This document shows, piece after piece, positions 1-5,811 of a stretch of 6,325 bases of DNA. Position numbers and translations under genes: made by a program. The DNA is taken from contig JAOUPE010000100.1 of the NCBI GenBank assembly GCA_029880025.1, forward strand, positions 1 to 6,325, read 5' to 3'. The notes below the pieces were generated by a model. It had not been told where the DNA came from. It made no database searches and saw only the letters and a list, made by a program, of their open reading frames with translations. Positions within the stretch are counted from its first letter, which is position 1. Every line of letters begins with the position of its first letter. Source of the DNA: Caldifarciminota bacterium. Its GTDB lineage: Bacteria; Hydrothermota; Tepidihabitantia; Tepidihabitantales; JAOUPE01.

Positions 1-2474
1 ATAGTATTCTTGATTTAGCTGTGGCAAATAGTGGTTCTGACAATGTCTCAATACTTTTAGGTAATGGTAACGGAACGTTTCAACCCGCAATGAATTTCTC
101 GGCTGGAGATTTTGCCGATGCAATCGGTAATGGCGATTTTAATCTTGATGGTAATCTTGACCTTGCAGTGGCAAACTCGAATTCCAATAATATCTCAATA
201 CTTCTGGGCAACGGCGATGGTAGTTTCAATTCACCGGTCAATTATTCGGCAGGAACCAGACCTTCAGCGGTAGGCATCGGCGACTTTGACAATAATGGTT
301 TCATTGACCTTGCTGCCGCCAACGAAAACTCCAATAATATTTCGATTCTTTTAGGCAACGAAGATGGAACTTTTGGAGCAGCGGTTAATTATTCCACTGG
401 TACCATTCCGATGTCATTATGTCCTGGTGATTTTAATGAAGACGGAAATCTTGATTTAGCTGTGGCGAATTCTGGCTCTAACAATCTTTCGGTTCTATTG
501 GGTAATGGTAATGGAACTTTTGGTTCTGCGGTCAACTATCCGACCGGTAATAGCCCTCGTTCAATCGCAACCTTTGATTTTGATGGTGATGGCAGTCTTG
601 ATTTAGTGGTGGCTAATCGTGGCTCGAATAACATTTCGGTATTTATCGGCAATGGTAATGGGACTTTTGGAGCAGCGACTAATTATCCAGCCGGAAATAG
701 TCCAAATTCAGTTTGTGCTGGTGACTTCGAGACTGACGAAGATATTGACCTTTGTGTAGCAAATACTACATCTGATGCCGTTTCCATACTACTTAACCAG
801 GATGCGCTTGAGGTCATTTCGACCAATCCGGTGCAAAATCAACTCGGTGTGCCAAAATCGACTAATGTAAATGTGACATTTAATATTCAGATTAATCCGA
901 CATCGCTCAATGATACAAGTTTCATTGTCTATGGTGCGAAGTCAGGACTTCATTCCGGAGCAATCAGTTATGACAGTGTAACTCGGACTGCAACATTTGA
1001 CCCTTCGAGTAATTTTTTTGATGGCGAACTGGTGACAGTTCTTTTGACTAGGGAGATTCAGGCAACAAGCGGCGTGAAGCTCAGGGGTTTTTCTTTGAGT
1101 TTTATGGTCGAAATCACAACCAGCTCTAACGGAACTTTTAACAACCGCCAGGATTATTCGGCTGGTTCTGAGCCCAGAGGAATGTGCACGGCTGATTTTG
1201 ATGCGGATGGCGATAATGATTTAGCCATAACTAATAGTGACTATCCAAATCCGGGTCAAATTGCGGTGCTGCTTAATAATGGTAACGGAACATTTGCTGC
1301 ACCAGCATACTACACAGTTGTGCAAGACCCGATATCGGTTTTCGCAGCCGACCTTGATAATGACGAAGATATAGATTTGGCAGTTGCCCACAATGAACCA
1401 GGCACTTCTCATCTGGTGATTCTTAAGAATAATGGCAATGCAACTTTTAGCCAATTTGCTACCTATGCACCGGCTATTCTTGGTCAAGCTGTTTCTGGTG
1501 GCGATTTTGATGCTGATGGCGATATTGACTTAGTAATGACCGATGGCTGGGGTTCAGGTAATAATGTGAAAATAATGCTCAATAACGGCAATGGAAGTTT
1601 TTCCGGACCATATACCTATTCAGCCGGTGCTGGAGCACGCGGTGTGATTGTAAAAGATGTCGAAAATGACGGTGATGTAGATATCATTGTTGCAAATGCC
1701 AGCAATGACAATGTCTCAGTTCTGTTGAATAGGGGAAATGGAACATTTCCAGGACTTGCTAACTATCCGGTTGGAGATAACCCGACAAGTCTTTATGACA
1801 ATGACCTTAATGAAGATGGCTATATTGATATAGTGACGGCGAATTACAGCGGTAACGATGTTACGGTGATACTCAATAATGGAGACGGAACTTTTTCCAG
1901 TCCGGTGTCTTATCCTACTGGAAGTTACACCAGGTTCATTACTGGCGGTGATTTTGAAGGTGACAGGGATATTGATTTAGCGGTAAGTGCCAATGGTGCA
2001 GATTCGATTGCCGTATTATTGAATAATGGTGATGGCACTTTTTCAAGCGCTGCCTTATATGAAGTTGGTGATTCTCCCTGGGGGATTGACGCCGCTGATT
2101 TTGACCTGGATGGCGACTTGGATTTAAGCTGTGCCAATCATAATACTAATGATGTTACAATCTGGTTTAATTCCGGGCTCGGTTTAACTGAAATCGAGCG
2201 GTCAAAAATTCTGTCGTTCTTACGAATTCAGCCCAATCCGTTTAAAGATAAAGTAGCGATTAGTTATCAAATCAATCAACCTGAAGATATTAAATTGAAA
2301 ATCTATGATGCAACCGGTAGATTAGTCACCTGTCATCAGTCACCAGTCACCAGTAACTGCTTTATTTGGGACGGTCGCGATAACTTAGGCAGAAGAGTTT
2401 CACCCGGTGTTTATTTTATCCGTCTTGAAACCGATGACTTCAAGCAGACAGAAAAAGTAATACTTTCAAGATAA
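1..2474 (+). CDS. Secreted VCBS/FG-GAP repeat protein with C-terminal sorting module (5' partial)
   Basis: The reading frame is open from base 3, and residues before the GTG at 21 (SILDLAV) already belong to a repeat, so the true start lies upstream of the window. Numbered from base 21, residues 1-260 hold about six FG-GAP/VCBS repeats of roughly 48 residues. Each has a calcium-loop-like DxDxDGxxD motif, then DLAVAN, SNNISILLGNG and GTF. Residues about 264-368 look like a bacterial Ig-like (Big_5 type) domain, beginning LEVISTNPVQNQLGVP. Residues 374-719 hold seven more repeats, enough for a complete seven-bladed propeller. Residues 735-817 (IQPNPF, IYDATGRLV, WDGRDNLG, SPGVYFIRL) match the FlgD-like/T9SS type A C-terminal family, which directs export or surface anchoring. 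Some loops have lost acidic ligands (for example ETDEDID and EGDRDID). The role is probably extracellular adhesion or ligand binding; the exact ligand cannot be told. It is probably co-transcribed with the two genes downstream. Confidence 0.9.
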   Translation, partial: SILDLAVANSGSDNVSILLGNGNGTFQPAMNFSAGDFADAIGNGDFNLDGNLDLAVANSNSNNISILLGNGDGSFNSPVNYSAGTRPSAVGIGDFDNNGFIDLAAANENSNNISILLGNEDGTFGAAVNYSTGTIPMSLCPGDFNEDGNLDLAVANSGSNNLSVLLGNGNGTFGSAVNYPTGNSPRSIATFDFDGDGSLDLVVANRGSNNISVFIGNGNGTFGAATNYPAGNSPNSVCAGDFETDEDIDLCVANTTSDAVSILLNQDALEVISTNPVQNQLGVPKSTNVNVTFNIQINPTSLNDTSFIVYGAKSGLHSGAISYDSVTRTATFDPSSNFFDGELVTVLLTREIQATSGVKLRGFSLSFMVEITTSSNGTFNNRQDYSAGSEPRGMCTADFDADGDNDLAITNSDYPNPGQIAVLLNNGNGTFAAPAYYTVVQDPISVFAADLDNDEDIDLAVAHNEPGTSHLVILKNNGNATFSQFATYAPAILGQAVSGGDFDADGDIDLVMTDGWGSGNNVKIMLNNGNGSFSGPYTYSAGAGARGVIVKDVENDGDVDIIVANASNDNVSVLLNRGNGTFPGLANYPVGDNPTSLYDNDLNEDGYIDIVTANYSGNDVTVILNNGDGTFSSPVSYPTGSYTRFITGGDFEGDRDIDLAVSANGADSIAVLLNNGDGTFSSAALYEVGDSPWGIDAADFDLDGDLDLSCANHNTNDVTIWFNSGLGLTEIERSKILSFLRIQPNPFKDKVAISYQINQPEDIKLKIYDATGRLVTCHQSPVTSNCFIWDGRDNLGRRVSPGVYFIRLETDDFKQTEKVILSR
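2324..2358 (+). repeat. Five-unit heptamer tandem repeat inside the sorting domain
   Basis: Five 7-base units lie in direct succession: AGTCACC, TGTCATC, AGTCACC, AGTCACC, AGTAACT. They encode the stretch after GRLV in the C-terminal module (VTCHQSPVTSNC), where relatives usually have a variable loop before WDGRD. Because 7 is not a multiple of 3, gain or loss of one unit would shift the frame and remove the end of the protein. Confidence 0.8.
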
Positions 2475-2503
2475 AGAATGAAATAACTAAAATAGGAGGA
2501 TGG

Positions 2504-3199
2504 ATGAGGTTTAAATTTATTAGTCATCTATTTTTATTACTTTTATTCAGCAGCAATGTTACCAATGGACAAGTTTTGGGTCCTGAACTTAAAACAGGAA
2601 AATTTGAAATCGGATATTTCTGGAAAAATATTCATCGCAAATTAAAACCAGATTTTCTTTCGGGAAATAATTGGTATGTTGAGTCAATTTTTATGAAATA
2701 TGGAGTAAGTAATTGGATAACACTGTCCGCTGAAGGCGCTGTTTGGCCCATAAAGGACGATAGATATCCTGAGCGTAATTATCGAAGCTATAAAGTTGGA
2801 GCAGGAATCATTTCTCGGGTTTTTGAAATAAAAAAGTTCAGAATTGCTTTAGCTTTCCACTACAATGAAATATTTTACTTTGATAGGTCTCCGTATGAAA
2901 GCGTGGATACATCTACTTATCATAAGAATACAAGAGGAATCATAAGCACAATTCAAATTGAACGAATATTTTCCTTCCGTGGGCAAAATGTAACTTTATG
3001 GATATCGCCTGCATATGTTTATGATGAAGTTCTACAGTATTCATCTTTGAATTTTAAAACTTATACTGACAAGTCTTTTAATAATTTCGGTTTTGTTGTA
3101 GGAGCAAATCTCATGCTCTTTAAACATATTGAACCATTTTTCCATATTGTATATGCAGATTTCTTTCAACCAAGAGGTGGAATTGGTTATTTATTTTGA
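2504..3199 (+). CDS. Predicted outer-membrane beta-barrel protein, function unknown
   Basis: The product has 231 residues. The start is supported by AGGAGG at 2494-2499, four bases before the ATG; the spacing is short but clear. Residues 1-22 form a signal peptide: MRFK, a Leu/Phe-rich core, then a polar NVTNGQ cleavage region. The rest alternates polar and hydrophobic or aromatic residues in short strands (for example KFEIGYFW, SYKVGAGIISRVF, FGFVVGANLMLF). It ends GGIGYLF, with the terminal Phe typical of barrel proteins recognised by the BAM machinery. No named family is recognisable to me. It begins 29 bases after the VCBS protein and precedes another barrel-like gene by 37 bases, which suggests a shared envelope role. 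Barrel identity is inferred from pattern only, not from homology. Confidence 0.75.
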   Translation: MRFKFISHLFLLLLFSSNVTNGQVLGPELKTGKFEIGYFWKNIHRKLKPDFLSGNNWYVESIFMKYGVSNWITLSAEGAVWPIKDDRYPERNYRSYKVGAGIISRVFEIKKFRIALAFHYNEIFYFDRSPYESVDTSTYHKNTRGIISTIQIERIFSFRGQNVTLWISPAYVYDEVLQYSSLNFKTYTDKSFNNFGFVVGANLMLFKHIEPFFHIVYADFFQPRGGIGYLF

Positions 3200-3236
3200 T
3201 ATTCTAATTTAGGATTTATTAACCAAGGAGGTTAAA

Positions 3237-4145
3237 ATGTACAAGGTTCGATTAAAAACCTTCGCACTCTCTTTATTACTTTTCCTTAGCCTTGTTTCAG
3301 CGAATCCGGTTTCTGGTCCTCTACCCGAAGTTTGGGATAATCTCAACGGAACCGCTGGTGAGCCTTTATCGCCTTACGAGATATACCTTGCTGATGAATT
3401 GAAACTTAATATTACGATTCATTTTGAACCAATAAGCACACGTAGCTATTATGATTCTATTAGCAAAACAATATCTGATACGGCATTTGATTATTTCCGA
3501 ATCAATACACCAATAAATATTAATTATAGTATTCCAAATTCATTTGAAATTGGGTTGCGTATTCCCTATGTTGTAAGAATTAGTCCAATGGATAGAAAAA
3601 ATACCAGTGGATTTAGTGATTTTTCATTGCGAGTCCGAAAAAAGATAATCGGTGATAAAGATAGCAAAATATATTTTGCTATAGGTGGTGGTGTAAAATT
3701 CCCAACCGCAGGAGAAGTTGATTATGATGACTTACTATTAAGTTATCGAAGCTTCGATTTATTTTTAGGTGCCTATACTATGGTGAAAACTGGGATAATA
3801 AAATACCCTATCGCATTGACCTATAGTCATACTGGCAGAGGTATGTATAGTGACCGGGTGGGTGAGATAATTACTTATCGAGTCGGTTTAATAACTGATT
3901 TAGGTCATCTCTTTGATTTCAATTTGGGACTGAAAGGTTATGAAATTCCAGAAGAGGGTTTCAGTATTCATTCATTTTCTTGGCGAGCACCACATGGTTC
4001 AAGTAAAACTTCAGTTGAAGCAGGTATTAATATTCAATCAAAAGAAAATCGGTTGAATTTTTCCGCTGGGATAATCCATGATTTAAGAGGTAAAAGGTCA
4101 TACATTGGTACCTATCCTTTCTTCTCAATGCAGGTAAATTTTTAA
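3237..4145 (+). CDS. Predicted outer-membrane beta-barrel, possibly Phenol_MetA_deg-like
   Basis: The product has 302 residues. AGGAGG at 3226-3231, five bases before the ATG, fixes the start. Residues 1-22 are a signal peptide ending LVSA, followed by NPVSGPLPEVWD. The central part, SGFSDFSLRVRKK (about residue 125) then IYFAIGGGVKFPTAGE, resembles the GxGD-S-R-K and GVKLPTG strand pair of the Phenol_MetA_deg/transporter barrel family, in which the G-x-K-x-P-T-G strand is a common feature. Further amphipathic strands follow, and the protein ends FFSMQVNF with a terminal Phe. It would sit in the outer membrane; the substrate is unknown. It is the last gene of the three-gene set, and a hairpin follows 36 bases after the stop. 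Secretion and barrel topology are well supported by pattern, the family assignment only weakly. Confidence 0.75.
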   Translation: MYKVRLKTFALSLLLFLSLVSANPVSGPLPEVWDNLNGTAGEPLSPYEIYLADELKLNITIHFEPISTRSYYDSISKTISDTAFDYFRINTPININYSIPNSFEIGLRIPYVVRISPMDRKNTSGFSDFSLRVRKKIIGDKDSKIYFAIGGGVKFPTAGEVDYDDLLLSYRSFDLFLGAYTMVKTGIIKYPIALTYSHTGRGMYSDRVGEIITYRVGLITDLGHLFDFNLGLKGYEIPEEGFSIHSFSWRAPHGSSKTSVEAGINIQSKENRLNFSAGIIHDLRGKRSYIGTYPFFSMQVNF

Positions 4146-4180
4146 TGATTCAAGAGTATTGATTACAGTTATGATATAAA

Positions 4181-4219
4181 GATTACAACGATTATAAATA
4201 CTAAAAAATCATTGTAATC
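4181..4219 (+). terminator. Hairpin after the surface-protein genes, possible terminator
   Basis: The arms GATTACAACGATT (4181-4193) and AATCATTGTAATC (4207-4219) pair at 12 of 13 positions around a 13-base loop, 36 bases after the stop of the last barrel gene. The stem is AT-rich and no U-tract follows directly, so intrinsic termination is doubtful; mRNA end protection or a binding site is also possible. The rest of 4146-4396 is AT-rich and I see no gene in it. Confidence 0.4.
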
Positions 4220-4398
4220 ATAGCAAACTAATATAACTTTTTCAAAGCTTTCTAAAAAAAGTATAAGATGTATTGCTAAGCTTACCCTATAACTTCTGAT
4301 TAGATAAGTCCTTTTCTTTCAGTTACATAAGAAATAGAAACGTCAAATTGTTCAGGTAAACTATTGATTTAGGCATAGTGTTACTTCACTTCACAAAT

Positions 4399-4415
4399 TG
4401 TGATTATAAATCACA
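4399..4415. promoter_or_regulatory. Left-end 17-base palindrome
   Basis: TGTGATT-ATA-AATCACA has perfect 7-base arms around three bases at the outer end of the left inverted repeat. A second palindrome, TCACAA-A-TTGTGA (4391-4403), overlaps it and reaches outside the repeat. It could be a dimeric HTH operator or a terminal hairpin. The half-site TGTGA resembles CRP sites, but the spacing is 7 rather than 6. Confidence 0.7.
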
Positions 4416-4430
4416 TAAAAATCAAGCCAA
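4403..4430 (-). promoter_or_regulatory. Possible outward-facing promoter in the left inverted repeat
   Basis: On the minus strand TTGGCT (4430-4425) and TATAAT (4408-4403) are separated by 16 bases, a fair sigma70-type match. The -10 box lies inside the left palindrome, so a protein bound there would block it. Transcription would run out of the element toward 4300, where no opposite-strand gene is seen. Confidence 0.4.
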
Positions 4431-4562
4431 ATTTTCTTCTAACTCGTCCTTCATCAATCGCTTATCGTATTTTCGTAAAAGGGAGGGGGTATCGCCTAGG
4501 GGGCTGGTTAGGGGGCACCCTTCTGGCTGTTTTTTTGGTGATTTTAGTGAAATTTCCCATCA

Positions 4563-4606
4563 GTCGGATAGAAGAGTTGAGGCAATGATACCTCTCCGAC
4601 ATTTTT
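4563..4606 (+). other. Bulged hairpin followed by T-run
   Basis: GTCGGA (4563-4568) pairs with TCCGAC (4595-4600), and GAGG (4579-4582) pairs with CCTC (4591-4594), giving a stacked stem with a 10-base bulge on the 5' side. TTTTT follows at 4602-4606. It could end transcripts entering the element from the left, but the bulge makes this weak. Confidence 0.25.
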
Positions 4607-4637
4607 CTCTTTTAGCTCGGTCTCTTTTCTATTAATT

Positions 4638-4778
4638 TCTTATCTCTGCTTTCTCTGCTATCTCTGTGGTTTAACTTCTTCTCTTATCATTTTAATCTGT
4701 GTTCACCTCCTTTCAGTCGGTGGACGCTTCGAGTAGCATCTGTGGTTTATTTCTCTACATCCTCTACTGTCTCTGTGA
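4638..4778 (-). repeat. Degenerate CACAGAG-type repeats
   Basis: On the minus strand the stretch contains CACAGAGACAGTAGAG, AACCACAGAGATAGCAGAG and AACACAGATTAAAATG. The 10-base word CTGTGGTTTA (+ strand) occurs at 4664-4673 and again at 4740-4749. Short CCACAGAGACACAGAG-like strings are a familiar non-coding repeat in many environmental bacterial genomes. These copies are decayed and I see no reading frame in them. Confidence 0.55.
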
Positions 4779-4935
4779 ATAGACTTTCTTGTGAAAATTT
4801 TTGAAATCTCGTGGTTTCAAGCTCTTAGATAGAATATTAATTTTTTTAATATTTTTCCGCAAAAACCTTAATTTTATTAATCTTTTATCTAACTCATTGA
4901 TTTTACGGCTGAAAATTTATCTTGACAAGCCGGTA

Positions 4936-4995
4936 GGGGCTAGCCCCTGCCTAGCCCTAAGCTACCTCCCATACGGTATAGGGAGCAGCTTAGGG
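4936..4995. repeat. Palindromic cluster at the head of the left array
   Basis: GGGGCTAGCCCC (4936-4947) is a perfect 12-base palindrome, one unit long. Next to it, 4955-4974 pairs with 4976-4995 through ATAC/GTAT, CTCCC/GGGAG and CCCTAAGCT/AGCTTAGGG, about 18 bp in all with a one-base bulge and a small internal loop. The left arm is made of 12-base units running opposite to the main array, so this is a head-to-head junction of the array. Confidence 0.75.
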
Positions 4996-5243
4996 GGTAG
5001 CCTCCGGATTAGCCTACTCAGTAGCCTTACGGGTAGCTTGGGGAGTAGGTTTGGGGGTTGGCTAATGGATAGCATAAGGGGTGGGTTAGGCGGTAGCATA
5101 GGGGATTGGCTAAGGGGTGGGTGAGGAAGCTGGCTTGGGGGTTGGCTACGGAGTAGGTTTGAGGGTAGCCTAAGGGGCAAATAGTGGTAAGCTATCGGTT
5201 CGGCTTAGGGAGTAATCTAAGGGCTAAGTTAGGGGACTGGTTC
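4992..5243 (+). repeat. G-rich array of 12-base units (left array)
   Basis: Sixteen units run in unbroken 12-base register from 4992 to 5183, and about five looser ones continue to 5243. The rough consensus is AGGGGGTAGSCT; for example 4992-5003 AGGGGGTAGCCT, and TGGGGGTTGGCT at both 5052 and 5136. Units differ a lot, but G at position 9 is present in 15 of 16 and T at position 12 in 14 of 16. The register could encode a tetrapeptide repeat, yet no frame has a credible start or signal. The many G runs could form G-quadruplexes. Confidence 0.8.
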
Positions 5244-5284
5244 TAATCATAAAAGTCATTAACGATTAATTTTGATATTTCAAT

Positions 5285-5332
5285 CGGGGTGGCTTAAGGG
5301 ATAATCTTGGGAACTACTTAAGAAATTGCCTC
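5285..5332 (+). repeat. Remnant of the G-rich 12-base array
   Basis: Four further units of the left-array type lie here, in order CGGGGTGGCTTA, AGGGATAATCTT, GGGAACTACTTA and AGAAATTGCCTC. A 41-base AT-rich gap (5244-5284) separates them from the main array. They are more decayed than the main array, as expected at its edge. Confidence 0.55.
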
Positions 5333-5488
5333 GAAGGTCATCCTCTTTCTATTATTTGAACTTAATACACGAATTTTCATTAAAAACTGCTTACATTTTA
5401 AATCTGCTTCTCGAACCAGATGAATATTCGTAACTTGTGAAGACGATTTTCAAGGTGACTGTCACTATAGCCGCAAGATGTTGATAGG
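5333..5488. other. AT-rich spacer between the two arrays
   Basis: This is the axis of the element, between the G-rich and C-rich arrays. I see no gene. The only clear small structure is the 11-base palindrome GTGAC-T-GTCAC at 5455-5465. Confidence 0.4.
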
Positions 5489-5704
5489 TCTCTGCCTCCG
5501 AGTCTGTTCCCCAGGCTGCTTAGGGGTCTACCCCCCTGTCTGCTCCCGAGTCTGGTTCCGAGTCTGCTCCGGAGTCTGCTCCTGAGTCTGTTACCGAGTC
5601 TGTCCCTGAGTCGGTTCCTGAGTCTGCTTCCGAGTCTATCCCTGAGTCGAATCCGGGGTCTGCTCCCGAGTCTACCTCCGAGTCTACTTAGGAGACCACC
5701 CCCT
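5489..5704 (-). repeat. C-rich array of 18 twelve-base units (right array)
   Basis: Eighteen consecutive 12-base units fill 216 bases with no indel. The + strand consensus is AGTCTGCTCCCG, so the minus strand reads CGGGAGCAGACT. C at position 4 is present in all 18 units; on the minus strand this is G at position 9, the same position that is nearly fixed in the left array. The last unit lies within the right inverted repeat. The + strand would read as ESAP-like tetrapeptides in one frame, but TAG stops occur at 5521 and 5689 and no start is present, so coding is unlikely. Confidence 0.85.
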
Positions 5705-5772
5705 AGGCGATACCCCCTCCCTTTGACGAAAATACGATAAGCGATTGCCGATGGAACGAGTTAGAAGAAAAT

Positions 5773-5800
5773 TTGACTTGATTTTTATGTGCCTATTAGG
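5773..5800 (+). promoter_or_regulatory. Possible weak promoter for the XRE gene
   Basis: This is the mirror copy of the left-end promoter: TTGACT at 5773-5778, 16 bases, then ATTAGG at 5795-5800. The -35 is good and the -10 is poor, and the -10 overlaps the right palindrome. A start about 7 bases downstream would lie near 5807 and give an almost leaderless mRNA for the gene at 5812, in line with the missing Shine-Dalgarno sequence. Confidence 0.3.
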
Positions 5801-5804
5801 CACA
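5788..5804. promoter_or_regulatory. Right-end 17-base palindrome upstream of the XRE gene
   Basis: TGTGCCT-ATT-AGGCACA has perfect 7-base arms and a three-base centre, ending 7 bases before the ATG at 5812. Compared with the left-end copy, the outer TGTG/CACA is kept. Two inner base pairs changed on both sides (A-T to C-G and T-A to C-G). It is a good candidate for an autoregulatory operator or for a terminal hairpin of the element. Confidence 0.7.
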
Positions 5805-5811
5805 ATATAGT

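Larger units (their letters stand above)
4397..4508 (+). repeat. Left inverted repeat (112 bases)
   Basis: Aligned by hand with the reverse complement of 5695-5806. Identical blocks are CACATAAAAATCAAG, CAAATTTTCTTCTAACTCGT, AATCGCTTATCGTATTTTCG and AAAGGGAGGGGGTATCGCC. Differences cluster in the terminal palindrome and in a short stretch near 4446-4455, with one single-base gap there and one near 4504. Overall identity is about 87%. Its inner end (4498-4521) already contains two G-rich 12-base units, AGGGGGCTGGTT and AGGGGGCACCCT. Confidence 0.9.
4522..4930. other. Non-coding spacer in the left half of the element
   Basis: This AT- and pyrimidine-rich stretch separates the two G-rich units at the left repeat from the main left array. 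I see no gene. It contains small stem-loops: TTGAAA/TTTCAA at 4801-4820 and AATATTAA/TTAATATT at 4833-4853. The central part has CACAGAG-like repeats on the minus strand. One reading is an insertion that split an originally continuous array. Confidence 0.5.
4397..5806. mobile_element. Non-coding element bounded by 112-base inverted repeats
   Basis: This 1,410-base segment is framed by inverted repeats at 4397-4508 and 5695-5806. Both outer ends read ATTGTG inward, and both inner ends finish in the same G-rich block (GGGAGGGGGTATCGCC, then TAGGGGG). Between them are two arrays of 12-base units in opposite orientation and AT-rich spacers, with no transposase or other convincing gene. The layout resembles a non-autonomous, MITE-like or foldback element, but no target-site duplication is visible beyond an AT that is symmetric anyway. 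An alternative is a resident structured locus tied to the adjacent XRE gene. The boundaries are well defined by the sequence; the mobile nature is inference. Confidence 0.6.
5695..5806 (-). repeat. Right inverted repeat (112 bases)
   Basis: This is the partner of 4397-4508 in opposite orientation. Its inner end overlaps the last unit of the C-rich 12-base array (5693-5704). Its outer end carries a 17-base palindrome and stops 5 bases before the ATG of the XRE gene, so the promoter of that gene must lie largely inside this repeat. Confidence 0.9.

Noticed and set aside
1221..2137. Minus-strand frames inside the VCBS gene (1221-1487 and 1925-2137)
   Set aside because: They are shadows of the repetitive coding strand, with no start signals or recognisable domains.
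4326..4376. Minus-strand mini-frame just outside the left repeat, at a position like that of the XRE gene
   Set aside because: It encodes only about 17 residues, with no resemblance to the XRE protein and no ribosome binding site.
4399..4415. CRP/FNR binding site
   Set aside because: TGTGA and TCACA are separated by 7 bases rather than 6, and the right-end copy lacks the A of TGTGA, so the symmetry is better explained by the element ends.
4378..4635. Open frames in the left inverted repeat (also 4400-4588)
   Set aside because: The matching right repeat does not keep either frame because of indels. There is no ribosome binding site, and composition follows the repeat rather than a gene.
4801..5124. 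107-residue frame from a TTG start, and the opposite-strand frame at 4962-5180
   Set aside because: The Gly/Ser/Leu or Pro/Leu tetrapeptides simply reflect the 12-base units. There is no ribosome binding site and the first third is AT-rich spacer.
4992..5704. CRISPR array
   Set aside because: Units are 12 bases, contiguous and diverged, without constant repeats separated by unique spacers, and no cas gene is present.
5471..5740. 89-codon open frame across the C-rich array (SLLP-like repeats) and the ESAP-like frame
   Set aside because: The first has no start codon; the second is broken by TAG at 5521 and 5689. Low-complexity translation of a 12-base repeat is expected to stay open by chance.
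4397..5806. Invertible phase-variation switch
   Set aside because: Long inverted repeats flank DNA next to a gene, but no recombinase is in the window. The right promoter lies within the repeat itself, so inversion would barely change it.
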